Origin: Rickettsiales bacterium
Lineage (GTDB): Bacteria > Pseudomonadota > Alphaproteobacteria > Methylaequorales > Methylaequoraceae
NCBI GenBank assembly: GCA_002689325.1
Contig: NZFP01000010.1
Coordinates: 1-46,457 of the forward strand
Length of the DNA stretch: 46,457 nucleotides
Reading direction: 5' to 3'
Under the pieces are notes generated by a model, which saw only the letters and a list, made by a program, of their open reading frames with translations, made no database searches and was not told the DNA's origin. Of the stretch, positions 34,692 to 42,571 are shown piece after piece. Made by a program: the position numbers and the translations under genes. Within the stretch, counting starts at the first letter, position 1. The number at the start of each line of letters is the position of its first letter.

Positions 34692-35216
34692 CTACGATGA
34701 AAATTTATCATGAAATTTTGATAAAATACTTTCAAATTCATTAACATCCACATCTTTTTTTTTGGTTTTAACTATCGATTCTTCCATTACATGGGAACCT
34801 AAATAATTTAGTTGTAAAGAAAAACCTTTAACAAAGTTTAGACCATTACCTCCTGACGAAGTACAAATGAGAGAATGTTTGTCTTTAAAGCCATCTTTCC
34901 AGTCTTCAGTTGCTCTACTAATCCAAGCTATAACATTAGTTAAAATTGGTGAAACTCCTCCATTATATTCAGGACTACACCAGATAATAGCGTCAGAAGA
35001 CAAAATTTTATTTTTTACTTTTTCAATATCAGTTGGAAAAGAATTGTTCTCTTTATAGTTTTCTTCTAAGCTTGGCTTAAATAATGGTAAGTCGAACTCT
35101 TCAAGTGAAATTATAGAACTTGAAATACTTCCTTTTTTGTCAAAGAAATTTTTTATTTCTTGCGATAATTGAAGGTTTGTATTTTTGGTTGAAGAAATAA
35201 TCAATAAGTTTTTCAT
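34692..35216 (-). CDS. NADPH-dependent FMN reductase-family flavoprotein
   Basis: This 174-residue flavodoxin-like protein has 'IISSTKNTNLQLSQEI' as the phosphate-binding start, 'IIWCSPEYNGGVSPILTNVI' (the PEYN motif of NADPH-dependent FMN reductases such as ChrR, YieF and AzoR-like proteins) and 'LICTSSGGNG'. It would reduce quinones, azo compounds or flavins using NAD(P)H. It is preceded by the DUF2237 gene on the same strand (18-base gap) and followed by a terminator, so it ends the cysS-yidD-DUF2237 transcript. Confidence 0.87.
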   Translation of the reverse strand: MKNLLIISSTKNTNLQLSQEIKNFFDKKGSISSSIISLEEFDLPLFKPSLEENYKENNSFPTDIEKVKNKILSSDAIIWCSPEYNGGVSPILTNVIAWISRATEDWKDGFKDKHSLICTSSGGNGLNFVKGFSLQLNYLGSHVMEESIVKTKKKDVDVNEFESILSKFHDKFSS

Positions 35217-35234
35217 GATTAAGTGATATTAATT

Positions 35235-35609
35235 TCAGTTTAAATCTAATGCAAACTTTTTTAGTATTTCTATATCAATCTTCTTTAAAACATCAATATT
35301 TGTTGCCTCAAGAACTATTCTTGGAGCACATTCATTTTGATAAGCTTCAATCCACCTATCAGCACATAAGCACCATCTATCACCATCAATCAAACCAGGA
35401 AAGTTAAATTCTTTTCTGGGTGTGACTAAATCATTTCCTTTTGAAAGAGAAAAATTTAAAAATTTATCAGAAACTATTGCACATACTGTATGCTCTCCTT
35501 GATCATTAACTGAAGAATTACAACAACCATCTCTAAAAAAACCAGTTAACGGATCATTAGAACACGTCTTCAGTGCTCGACCAAAAACATTTAATTGAGA
35601 TTCACTCAT
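35235..35609 (-). CDS. DUF2237 family protein
   Basis: This 124-residue protein shows the complete DUF2237 pattern: '[20 protein letters not shown]' , '[19 protein letters not shown]', '[16 protein letters not shown]' and '[14 protein letters not shown]'. Seven cysteines are present, several in the conserved CC and CxC positions. The family's function is unknown; conserved Cys and His residues suggest metal binding. The start overlaps the stop of the yidD fusion gene by 4 bases (ATGA). Confidence 0.95.
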   Translation of the reverse strand: MSESQLNVFGRALKTCSNDPLTGFFRDGCCNSSVNDQGEHTVCAIVSDKFLNFSLSKGNDLVTPRKEFNFPGLIDGDRWCLCADRWIEAYQNECAPRIVLEATNIDVLKKIDIEILKKFALDLN

Positions 35610-36265
35610 AATTTAAAAAAAAGTTTTTTGTGTTTACCTATTTGTTTTTTATTAAAAAAACGGCCTATTTCTTTAAAACCATTTTTTTTATAAAACTTTA
35701 TAGCTTCAAATCGAGAGTTGCACCATAAAAATTTTATATTGTTGATTAAAAATTTTGATTTTACATATTTGACTAACTTCGAACCATATCCTTTGTAACA
35801 AAAGCCTCTGATCGTAAACATTCCTCTGATTTGTAATGCATCATTGTTATTAAATTTTGTTTTTATCAATGTTAACCCGGATATAATTTCACTTTCAATT
35901 AATAATGCTAAGTGAATTGTAGTTTTTAAATTATCTTCTTTATATTGGGAAAAATCATCCGATAAACCCTCATATAAAAATTTTTTTCTAAATTTTTGTA
36001 ATTCGACCTTTGATACTTCTTTTATTTTCAACTCTTTATTTTTTAAAACTGGATCATAACCAGAGTTTCCCCATGGATGACATCTAAAAATCCTTTTTAT
36101 TGATAACCATCCTCCTTTAATAAAACCAAAATTTTGAAAACATTCAATGGCATATTCAGAACAAGTAGGAAAGAATCTACAATTTTTTCCTATAATTGGT
36201 GAAAGAAAGTAACTGTAGGCTTTTACACAAAAAATACAGAAAAAAACCAAAGGGTTTTTATTCAT
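35606..36265 (-). CDS. yidD: YidD membrane-insertion factor fused to a GNAT acetyltransferase domain
   Basis: This is a single uninterrupted 219-residue frame. Residues about 1-72 are YidD (DUF37), with '[20 protein letters not shown]', '[19 protein letters not shown]' and '[13 protein letters not shown]'. YidD sits at the inner membrane and helps YidC/Sec insert membrane proteins. Residues about 75-219 look like a GNAT N-acetyltransferase: '[20 protein letters not shown]' carries the acetyl-CoA-binding (R/K)xxGxG motif and '[20 protein letters not shown]' is the usual C-terminal block. YidD is normally 70-100 residues and standalone, so the fusion is unusual. It overlaps cysS by 8 bases and DUF2237 by 4. 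Confidence 0.9.
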   Translation of the reverse strand: MNKNPLVFFCIFCVKAYSYFLSPIIGKNCRFFPTCSEYAIECFQNFGFIKGGWLSIKRIFRCHPWGNSGYDPVLKNKELKIKEVSKVELQKFRKKFLYEGLSDDFSQYKEDNLKTTIHLALLIESEIISGLTLIKTKFNNNDALQIRGMFTIRGFCYKGYGSKLVKYVKSKFLINNIKFLWCNSRFEAIKFYKKNGFKEIGRFFNKKQIGKHKKLFFKL

Positions 36266-37652
36266 TTTTTATCCACTTAGTTCCTTCCATTGAATCCTCA
36301 ATATTTATATTCATTTCCTTTAATTTATCTCTAATGTTATCAGCTCTTTCATAATCTTTTAATTTTCTAGCCTCCTCTCTTTCCTTAATTAAATCAAAAA
36401 TTATTTTTTTTTCACTTTTGCTTACAAAATCACTTTCATCATTATTTTTATTTAAATTTATACCTAGTAGCTTAAAACACTTTATTAACGATAAAATTAA
36501 TTCTTTATCATCTTTATTACTTTTATTAAAAGCTTTAACCTTGTCGAAAAGTTTATTTAATGATGCTAATGCTTTAGGCGTATTAAGATCATCATAAAGT
36601 GAATCTAAAAACTCATTGTCATAATCACTATTCAAGTCGTTTAAAAAAAATTCTGAAGGAATTGTATCAAAAAAGTTTTCGAATTTTTTTAAAGTTTTTT
36701 TTGATTGCTCTAAAATTCTGGTCGACCAATCAAGAGGTTGCCTGTAATGAGAAGATAATAAACTCAACCTTATTACAGTGCCAGAATATTTTGAAAGAAG
36801 ATCATTTATCAAGGTTATATTTCCGAGTGATTTTGACATTTTTTCACCATTAACGGTTACAAAGCCGTTGTGAAACCAATAATTACAAAAACTTTCTGGA
36901 GCTGAGTTTTTTTTGAAAGCTGAACAAGACTGTGCAATTTCATTTTCATGATGAGGAAATGTCAAATCAATACCACCACAATGAATATCAAATGGAATAC
37001 CGAGGCATTTTTCTGACATTGCACTACATTCTAAGTGCCAACCAGGCCTACCATATCCCCAAGGAGAATCCCATCCTGGCTCGTTTTGTTTGCTTGGTTT
37101 CCATAATATAAAATCTTCAGAATTTTTTTTATACTCTCCTACATCTATTCTATTACCTGCAATTTGCTCTTCTTTTGTTCTTTTTGAAAGACAACCATAA
37201 TGCTCATATTTACTTACATCAAAAAGAACATGATTATCTTCAATATAAGCACAATCATTCTTTAATAATTTATTTATCATTTCTATCATTTCTTGGATAT
37301 GTTCAGTTGCTTTGGGTTGTAAGTCTGGTTTACTAACTCCTATCATTTTCATATCTTCATTATAAATTTCATGATATTTTGTTGTTATTTCCTTAATAGG
37401 TTTTTTTTCTCGTATTGATGCTTCTATTATTTTGTCATCTACATCTGTTATATTAGAAACAAACACTACCTTCTGAAATTTTGTTTTAAGAACATTGACC
37501 AATAAATCTGTAACAACAGACATTCTAGCATTACCAATGTGAGCGTAGTTATATACAGTGGGACCACATGCATAAATTCTTATCTTTTTTGTATCAATGG
37601 GGACAAATTCTTTCTTTTGTTTGGAGAGACTATCATATATGACAATTTTCAT
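36258..37652 (-). CDS. cysS: Cysteinyl-tRNA synthetase
   Basis: This 464-residue class I aminoacyl-tRNA synthetase has the zinc ligands in '[18 protein letters not shown]' (Cys), '[15 protein letters not shown]' (Cys) and '[15 protein letters not shown]' (His, Glu), and KMSKS in '[14 protein letters not shown]'. The HIGH motif is HIGN. The C-terminal helical domain ends with 'EGTKWIKNE', the typical CysRS end. The stop side overlaps the yidD-GNAT gene by 8 bases. A small hypothetical gene overlaps its start by 4 bases. Confidence 0.97.
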   Translation of the reverse strand: MKIVIYDSLSKQKKEFVPIDTKKIRIYACGPTVYNYAHIGNARMSVVTDLLVNVLKTKFQKVVFVSNITDVDDKIIEASIREKKPIKEITTKYHEIYNEDMKMIGVSKPDLQPKATEHIQEMIEMINKLLKNDCAYIEDNHVLFDVSKYEHYGCLSKRTKEEQIAGNRIDVGEYKKNSEDFILWKPSKQNEPGWDSPWGYGRPGWHLECSAMSEKCLGIPFDIHCGGIDLTFPHHENEIAQSCSAFKKNSAPESFCNYWFHNGFVTVNGEKMSKSLGNITLINDLLSKYSGTVIRLSLLSSHYRQPLDWSTRILEQSKKTLKKFENFFDTIPSEFFLNDLNSDYDNEFLDSLYDDLNTPKALASLNKLFDKVKAFNKSNKDDKELILSLIKCFKLLGINLNKNNDESDFVSKSEKKIIFDLIKEREEARKLKDYERADNIRDKLKEMNINIEDSMEGTKWIKNE

Positions 37653-37834
37653 TGATTATTTTCCTTGTTTTGCAATTCAAACAAAAATGTCCTGAATTTA
37701 TCATCAACTCTAAAAAAATAACCATTCTCTTCATGTAAAGAAGTGCCATGACTATGAAAAGTTTTAATGTGACTAATAAATCTAGAAAGATCTTTTATTT
37801 CATAATCTCTATTATTTAAATCTTTAATTTTCAT
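37649..37834 (-). CDS. Small hypothetical protein upstream of cysS
   Basis: This 61-residue protein starts 'MKIKDLNNRDYEIKDLSRF' if the Met at 37834 is used. The ORF track's start at 37894 and an ATG at 37873 would overlap the upstream DUF4177-like gene by 50 or more bases, where the other frame encodes that family's conserved end, so the shorter form is preferred. No signal peptide or membrane segment is seen; 'GYFFRVDDKFRTFLFELQ' looks like a folded C-terminal strand pair. It overlaps the cysS start by 4 bases. I do not recognise a family. Confidence 0.5.
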   Translation of the reverse strand: MKIKDLNNRDYEIKDLSRFISHIKTFHSHGTSLHEENGYFFRVDDKFRTFLFELQNKENNQ

Positions 37835-38024
37835 TTTTTTTAAAAATGTATCTGTATCGTGAACTCTTTCCATATTTATTACTATTATTTTCACCCATAT
37901 CTATTACTGTCAAAAGTTCAAAACCTTTATGACCATATTCTATATTAAGGTTTTTTTCTACATTTTCACAATCATGATGCTCTATATTCGCATAATCAAG
38001 AATCTTATAAATAAATTTTGTCAT
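37824..38024 (-). CDS. Small DUF4177-like protein
   Basis: This 66-residue protein begins 'MTKFIYKILDYANIEHHDCE', has 'LNIEYGHKGFELLTVIDM' in the middle and ends 'SSRYRYIFKKNEN'. This layout (short beta hairpin, helix, the GxxGWELVSV-like segment, then a strand ending in (Y/F)xFKK) is the DUF4177 pattern, whose function is unknown. No signal peptide is present. The assignment is by eye. It overlaps the following small gene by 11 bases. Confidence 0.6.
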   Translation of the reverse strand: MTKFIYKILDYANIEHHDCENVEKNLNIEYGHKGFELLTVIDMGENNSNKYGKSSRYRYIFKKNEN

Positions 38025-38077
38025 TACTGTTCTCCAACAATTATCAACTGCTATTTAAATTCCGTTTAAATATAAGT

Positions 38078-38590
38078 CTACATTTTTATTTTTTTACATT
38101 CACCAAAAATTGAATGTAGAGTATTTCTGCTATTTTTTTTTAACATTTTGAACGTTGATGAATAAGAAAAATTTCCATTATAATCTAAACTAAATAAATC
38201 TTTTTTATCTTTTCGTTCAATACATTCATAATTATTATCTGAAATTTTATCTATGTTTGTTTTATGTCTCCATGAACAATGAAAAACATTTGGATGATTT
38301 TTAGAATTAGTAACAATTAACTCAAGGAAATGAACATTTTTTATGTTTGCTAAATTTTTATTAGGTGTTGACAGATTAGCCTGCTTTTGATTTTCAATTA
38401 TATCTTTTCTATTTCTTGAGATTGAAATTGTGAATTTTTCCAAACCCAGATATTTAATAATTTCATAATAATCTTTACCCAAAAAATGAAACCCACTTTG
38501 TCTTTGAGTGATGCATTCCATAACTTCATTTGCTTGCAAAAATTTGGAAAGTATAAAGTAACAAACTAATATTTTTGAGATATTGATCAT
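38078..38590 (-). CDS. Secreted hypothetical protein with conserved-looking cysteines
   Basis: This 170-residue protein has an N-terminal signal-like segment ('MINISKILVCYFILSKFLQA') followed by a soluble domain with Cys at 'MECITQ', 'FHCSW', 'YECIER' and near the end 'GECKKI', suggesting periplasmic disulfides. I do not recognise the domain. It lies in a stretch of small exported proteins and is divergent from the adhesin-E-like gene, with 32 bases between the chosen starts. Confidence 0.65.
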   Translation of the reverse strand: MINISKILVCYFILSKFLQANEVMECITQRQSGFHFLGKDYYEIIKYLGLEKFTISISRNRKDIIENQKQANLSTPNKNLANIKNVHFLELIVTNSKNHPNVFHCSWRHKTNIDKISDNNYECIERKDKKDLFSLDYNGNFSYSSTFKMLKKNSRNTLHSIFGECKKIKM

Positions 38591-38622
38591 TGGTTTTTTT
38601 AATTATACTATCTCTGATAACT

Positions 38623-39003
38623 ATGAAATATTTTTTTATTATAATTTTTTGTCTCATATCTATTAATTCACATGCTGCATGGTTTATGCTTTTTTCTATC
38701 CACTCAGGAGACCTGTATTTAGAAACAAACTCAATTGAGAGAAATAATAATAAAATACTCTTCACTCAACTTGTAAATTATAAAAAAAAACAACCAAATG
38801 GAATGTTATCACTCAAAGTTTTATCTGAAATTAATTGTAAGAACCTAAGTATTAGAGAATTAAAATATATGGCATTCAGTAAAAATATGGGTCTAGGAGA
38901 AAAATTTTATGAAAAAGAAGGTAAACAATCTTGGAAATACCCTAAAAAAGGGTCAAGTTCGTTCTTCGTGAATGAAATTTTGTGCGATAGAATTAGTTTT
39001 TAA
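38623..39003 (+). CDS. Surface-adhesin protein E-like small secreted protein
   Basis: I start at 38623 ('MKYFFIIIFCLISINSHAAW', 126 residues), which gives a classic signal peptide; the ORF track start at 38590 adds 11 hydrophobic residues. The mature part, 'DLYLETNSIERNNNKILFTQ' then 'LVNYKKKQ', 'SEINCKNLSIRELKYMAFS' and 'VNEILCDRI', follows the pattern of the surface-adhesin protein E family: a strand with 'xxD/ExxSI', a 'Vdyk' strand, a Cys after 'E.n' and a C-terminal Cys. The role in free-living marine bacteria is unknown. The assignment is by eye. Confidence 0.65.
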   Translation: MKYFFIIIFCLISINSHAAWFMLFSIHSGDLYLETNSIERNNNKILFTQLVNYKKKQPNGMLSLKVLSEINCKNLSIRELKYMAFSKNMGLGEKFYEKEGKQSWKYPKKGSSSFFVNEILCDRISF

Positions 39004-39132
39004 AATCTTACTTATTTTTAGAATTGAAGGGTCTCTATCACATTTTTTTTTATAGTTAGAAAAAATTCCAAACAATAAAATACCAAGAATTACAAACAAG
39101 AATACAAATTTTTGATTATGCTTATTTTTCAT
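38953..39132 (-). CDS. Small single-pass membrane protein, hypothetical
   Basis: With the start at 39132 ('MKNKHNQKFVFLFVILGILL', 59 residues) this has one clear transmembrane segment (residues 9-24) followed by a short basic tail. The start overlaps the upstream secreted-protein gene by 11 bases. Its last 51 bases run antiparallel inside the 3' end of the adhesin-E-like gene, which is unusual and lowers confidence. The longer start in the ORF track (39183) is not supported because it overlaps the upstream gene more deeply. Confidence 0.4.
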   Translation of the reverse strand: MKNKHNQKFVFLFVILGILLFGIFSNYKKKCDRDPSILKISKILKTNSIAQNFIHEERT

Positions 39133-39553
39133 TACAAATTCCCTTAACCTCAGTTGTAAAAAAAGCCTTTTCATTAATATCATAATAAGTCTTTAAAAAA
39201 CTCATATAACCATCAAACTTGTTGAATTTAATGAAAGAAGAGGACTCAACCTTTTTTTTATTAATTGTCTGATATTTAAAAAATCTAAAAAGAAAATTTT
39301 TCTTTTGTTCTATAAAATTAAAACTTACTCTTTCTGTTAAATCTTTTTCATCATTAATAAATTCTTTTTTTTTGACATCATTAAACCATTTTTCATTTTT
39401 ATTTAAATAAAGATAAATAGGGGTTTGCTCATAGTTTTTTTTTTTTGCTGGCTTTCCATTCTCTAATTCTTCTGAAATTTTACATAAAAAAGTAATTTCT
39501 TCAGCACATAAATTTGAAAAACAAATGAAGAAAAATATAAAAAATATTTTCAT
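39122..39553 (-). CDS. Secreted hypothetical protein
   Basis: This 143-residue protein has a signal peptide ('MKIFFIFFFICFSNLCAEE') and a mature domain with one Cys near the start ('ITFLCKISEE') and one near the end ('VKGICNEK'), a layout shared with other small exported proteins in this stretch. The middle is Lys/Phe rich with predicted beta strands. I do not recognise a family. Confidence 0.65.
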   Translation of the reverse strand: MKIFFIFFFICFSNLCAEEITFLCKISEELENGKPAKKKNYEQTPIYLYLNKNEKWFNDVKKKEFINDEKDLTERVSFNFIEQKKNFLFRFFKYQTINKKKVESSSFIKFNKFDGYMSFLKTYYDINEKAFFTTEVKGICNEK

Positions 39554-39577
39554 TTTAATAAAAATTAAAATTTTTAG

Positions 39578-40000
39578 TTAAATTTTATTTGCCCTAGTTT
39601 TTTTATTTTTTAATTGCTCAATTCTTTTCTCAAGCAATATTTTAGGTTCTAAATCAGTAACCTTACATTCTTTATTTCCAAATTTTAAGGATTTTCTGTT
39701 TATTGTAAATTCAATATCACTGCCTTTAAAAACCATAATGTTCCTTAAATCAGTTCTATAAGTTCTGCTATACTGAAAAATTTCATAAATAAATTTATCC
39801 AATGAATATAAAATGATTCCTTTGTTCTCAAGAAACTTGACACCCCAGTCATCAATACTGTCTGAATCAGCAAAGCATATTAATCGTTTACCCCGTAGAT
39901 CGTTATCATAAGGGTCTGTAGCCAAAATATTTTTATTAAGAAGAATAATCGACAGAATTAAAAAAATAACTGTTTTGTTTATATATTTACTTAAAATCAT
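39578..40000 (-). CDS. Secreted hypothetical protein
   Basis: This 140-residue protein has an N-terminal hydrophobic signal ('TVIFLILSIILLNKNILATD'), then 'GKRLICFADSDSIDDWGVKF' and a beta-rich portion including 'FTINRKSLKFGNKECKV', with two cysteines likely to form a disulfide. The 'NRKS-K' segment resembles 'FNRKSGKI' in the frameshifted secreted protein at 41423-42218, hinting at distant relation. The last 20 residues are highly basic. No known family is recognised. It is divergent from the M23 peptidase gene with a 124-base AT-rich gap. Confidence 0.62.
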   Translation of the reverse strand: MILSKYINKTVIFLILSIILLNKNILATDPYDNDLRGKRLICFADSDSIDDWGVKFLENKGIILYSLDKFIYEIFQYSRTYRTDLRNIMVFKGSDIEFTINRKSLKFGNKECKVTDLEPKILLEKRIEQLKNKKTRANKI

Positions 40001-40124
40001 ACTCTAATTTATACTACATTTTCGATTATTTTTATTAAAATAATAGATATTATAAAATATTTTTTTTTTATAAAACTAAATGCTTGGGAATATGAAAATT
40101 TATATTATCTAATTAATAACTTAT

Positions 40125-40907
40125 GTGTTTAAAATGACTAATTTTCGATTCCTTGTATTATTACTTTTATTTTTTTTCTGTAATTTCAGTATCAATTATT
40201 CTAATGAAACTGAGGGTTCAGCTGAATCAAACAATAACGTAAATGAAAATTGTGAAAATTCACTACAGTGGTATGAGGATCACCCTGGATACAAAGGAGA
40301 ATTTAAACGAGTTCTTAAATATTGTAAAAATTATGCAAAAGATGTTAGTCCTGAGGGTTTTATTACAAACCCGATAATATCTGATTTTGGAAGCTTTAGT
40401 GGTGTCAACACACGCCCCAGAGATACAGTTCATCAAGGTATAGACATAATTGGTCCTGCAGAACAAAATGTAATTGCTGTTGCAGATGGAAAAGTTTTAG
40501 AAGCAATTGTAGATGATTGCTGGGGAGCTACACTTGTTGTTGATCATGGAAAATCACTCGATAATAAAAAACTAATTACAATATATGGCCATGTTGGTGA
40601 CTTTGTGGTCAATGAGAATGATTCGGTTAAAAGAGGGGATGTAATTGCTAAGTTGCCTGAAAAAGTTAAACACTTATGTATGGCCAGAGTTCGTCACTTA
40701 CATCTTCAGATTGGTCAGCAATATTGCGGGAAAGAAGAAAAAAATAACTGGGGTTGTAAATATTTCATAAAAGATTTTTATAATTCTTTAAACCCTCACC
40801 TCTATTGGGCTGACGGTAAAAATAAAGTCACCTGTTACGAAAAAGATAAAAAATTTGAAAAAGGAACCTTAACCTATCCTTTTGAATGTAAGAAAAAAAC
40901 TAATTAG
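40125..40907 (+). CDS. M23-family (LytM-like) peptidase, exported
   Basis: This 260-residue protein has a signal peptide ('FRFLVLLLLFFFCNFSINYS'). Its catalytic zinc ligands in the LytM/M23 pattern are H103-x3-D107 ('VHQGIDIIGP') and H191-L-H193 ('RHLHLQIG'), with H156 in 'TIYGHVGDF'. Such enzymes cleave peptidoglycan cross-links or act as cell-wall regulators in the periplasm. Several extra cysteines (about residues 43, 67, 132, 185, 200, 210) suggest disulfides. An in-frame ATG at 40134 is an alternative start. The C-terminal 60 residues are family-unspecific. Neighbours do not suggest a specific partner. Confidence 0.85.
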   Translation: MFKMTNFRFLVLLLLFFFCNFSINYSNETEGSAESNNNVNENCENSLQWYEDHPGYKGEFKRVLKYCKNYAKDVSPEGFITNPIISDFGSFSGVNTRPRDTVHQGIDIIGPAEQNVIAVADGKVLEAIVDDCWGATLVVDHGKSLDNKKLITIYGHVGDFVVNENDSVKRGDVIAKLPEKVKHLCMARVRHLHLQIGQQYCGKEEKNNWGCKYFIKDFYNSLNPHLYWADGKNKVTCYEKDKKFEKGTLTYPFECKKKTN

Positions 40908-40934
40908 AAATTATTCTGATTAACCTTCTTTAAA

Positions 40935-41381
40935 TTAAAGAGAACCACTCAAAATGTATTTAAGTATTCTCACTACCTGATGCTGATCTTTGGCTACTGC
41001 TGATGCTGAAGCATCTACCTCTTTTAATGCATGTTGGTCTTCATCATTATGAATTACTACAATTGATTTATTTAAAGCTGAGGCATATCCAACATCAAAG
41101 GCAGCATTCCATTGTTTATATTTATCCCCAAACTTAACAATTACTACATCACAATCTTTTATAGATTTTTTAGTTTTAATAGAATTAATCTTTGCCCCCT
41201 TATTATCCTTCCAAAAGTTCTTTTCTTCAGGACCAAGTATTTCAACACCACAATTATCAGATGCATCGTGATTAGTTGTTGGAGATGAAAACTTAATTTT
41301 TAGTTTTTCTTTTTCACAAAGTTGTATTATTTCATCCCTCCAATTGGTATGAATTTCTCCAGATAAATATACACTTAACAT
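40935..41381 (-). CDS. YtoQ family protein
   Basis: This 148-residue protein matches the YtoQ family throughout: 'YLSGEIHTNWRDEI', 'FSSPTTNHDASDNCGVEILG' and 'CDVVIVKFGDKYKQWNAAFD', then 'HQVVRILKYILSGSL'. The fold resembles nucleoside 2-deoxyribosyltransferases, which suggests a nucleotide or nucleoside substrate, but the function is not known. It is convergent with the M23 gene (27-base gap) and has an ATG start with an upstream 'GGAG'. Confidence 0.88.
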   Translation of the reverse strand: MLSVYLSGEIHTNWRDEIIQLCEKEKLKIKFSSPTTNHDASDNCGVEILGPEEKNFWKDNKGAKINSIKTKKSIKDCDVVIVKFGDKYKQWNAAFDVGYASALNKSIVVIHNDEDQHALKEVDASASAVAKDQHQVVRILKYILSGSL

Positions 41382-41422
41382 TTATTATGACTCCTTTAAT
41401 ATTTATTCATAATTTTAATTCA

Positions 41423-42218
41423 TTAATTTTCTAATTTTGTAACTCTACAATTTCCAATAAAAGTATTAGTAATTCTTGAAAGATCAATTCTCTCTAAAAT
41501 ATCTAAATTATACTTATTTAATTTTATATAACCATAATTATAATTTTCAGAGTTATAAAGTTTAACAAGATAATTTGATTTTGTTTCCTCATATTTATAA
41601 ATATCTGAAAGGTCAGGAAAAGTTTTTTGATAAATCAAATAAGGATATTCTGACAAAAATTTTTTTTCTTTACAAAGAAAATATTTTTTTTCTTTTTCAT
41701 ACTCAATACTTTCTTTTGTAACTTTGTTTATGTTACCATAATTTCCTAAACAAATTAATTGTTTTTCATTTCTGCAGTCATTGAAAACAACTTCCTCACA
41801 GAAACCAAATTTCTCAGTTAACTGAACTCTACCAAAGTTAGGGTTTTTATTTACAAAAGTATCAACAATCTTTCCACTTTTTCTATTAAATTTAATAGTA
41901 AAATAATAATTTTTTTTTTCCTCTTGATAAGTCAGCTAATTTAAAAAATACTTCATTTTTAAATTCAAAAATATCGTATTTATTAAAATCATTCTCAGGG
42001 TCACTTAAAGAACCATATTTTCTAGGATTGCCAAAAAACTTGAAGTCTGTGTTTATATAGAAAAACTCTCTCTCTGATAAACTCTGACTTTTTGTTTTTA
42101 TTTTAGTCTCATCGTAGAAAACTTTCTCATTCCATAAGCATGAAATAGTTATTTCTAGTGATTTTGATTCTGATGAGATGAAAAAACAAATAAAAAAAAG
42201 AAAAAACTTTTTCATCAA
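41423..42218 (-). pseudogene. Exported protein gene interrupted by a frameshift at an A10 run
   Basis: The ORF at 41892-42218 has a signal peptide ('MMKKFFLFFICFFISSESKS') and ends just after a run of ten A on the coding strand (T run at 41910-41919 on plus). The other frame is open from 41935 down to the stop at 41423 and reads sensibly right after the run ('KNYYFTIKFNRKSGKIVDTF', then 'FGFCEEVVFNDCR'), although no proper start exists for it (the ORF track uses a TTG at 41656). Dropping one A joins the two into a 264-residue secreted protein. The break may be a real mutation, a sequencing or assembly error, or a slippage site. Family not recognised; length and cysteines resemble other exported proteins nearby. 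Confidence 0.75.
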
Positions 42219-42326
42219 CTAAAAACTTAAATATTTTTTTTAATTTTTCTTTTACACAAAAAATGATTCATTCTGCATAGAAAAATTGTTTTTTAATTAG
42301 TACTTATTATATTTATATAATATAGT

Positions 42327-42332
42327 TATAAT
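42327..42332 (+). promoter_or_regulatory. Probable -10 element of the cysteine-rich peptide gene
   Basis: A perfect TATAAT lies 22 bases before the GTG start of the cysteine-rich peptide. A weak -35 (TTATTA, 42304-42309) sits 17 bases upstream. In such AT-rich DNA the hexamer alone is weak evidence. Confidence 0.35.
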
Positions 42333-42354
42333 ATTACAAAAAGGGAAATTAATA

Positions 42355-42498
42355 GTGAATGAAACTGATATCAAAGAGACTTGTTGCAAGAACACTTGTT
42401 GTGCCGATGGTTGTTGCAGTGATGGTTGCAAAACTGGAGAATGTAGTACTAGTTGTTGCATCGACAGATGTTGTAGTGATTTAGAAAATTGTTGCTGA
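42355..42498 (+). CDS. Cysteine-rich 47-residue peptide, metallothionein-like
   Basis: This short ORF is not in the ORF track. It starts with GTG (42355) nine bases after 'AAGGG', ends at TGA, and encodes 47 residues of which 14 are Cys, in a regular array: CC-x3-CC-x3-CC-x3-C-x4-C-x3-CC-x3-CC-x5-CC. The rest is mostly small, acidic or polar (Asp, Glu, Ser, Thr, Asn, Gly), with no aromatic residues and no hydrophobic signal. This composition is that of a metallothionein or other soft-metal-binding peptide, but the paired-Cys spacing is not the SmtA/BmtA pattern I know. Cytoplasmic location is inferred from the lack of a signal. In DNA this AT-rich, a chance ORF with 14 TGT/TGC codons is very unlikely. 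Confidence 0.78.
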   Translation: MNETDIKETCCKNTCCADGCCSDGCKTGECSTSCCIDRCCSDLENCC

Positions 42499-42571
42499 AT
42501 AAGAAGAGCTTTTTTTTAAATAGTCTACTAGAACTGTAATAGAATTAAACAATATTAGACATTATCTAAAA

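Noticed and set aside
40263-40466. 67-codon minus-strand ORF inside the M23 peptidase gene
   Set aside because: Antisense shadow with no start context or motif.
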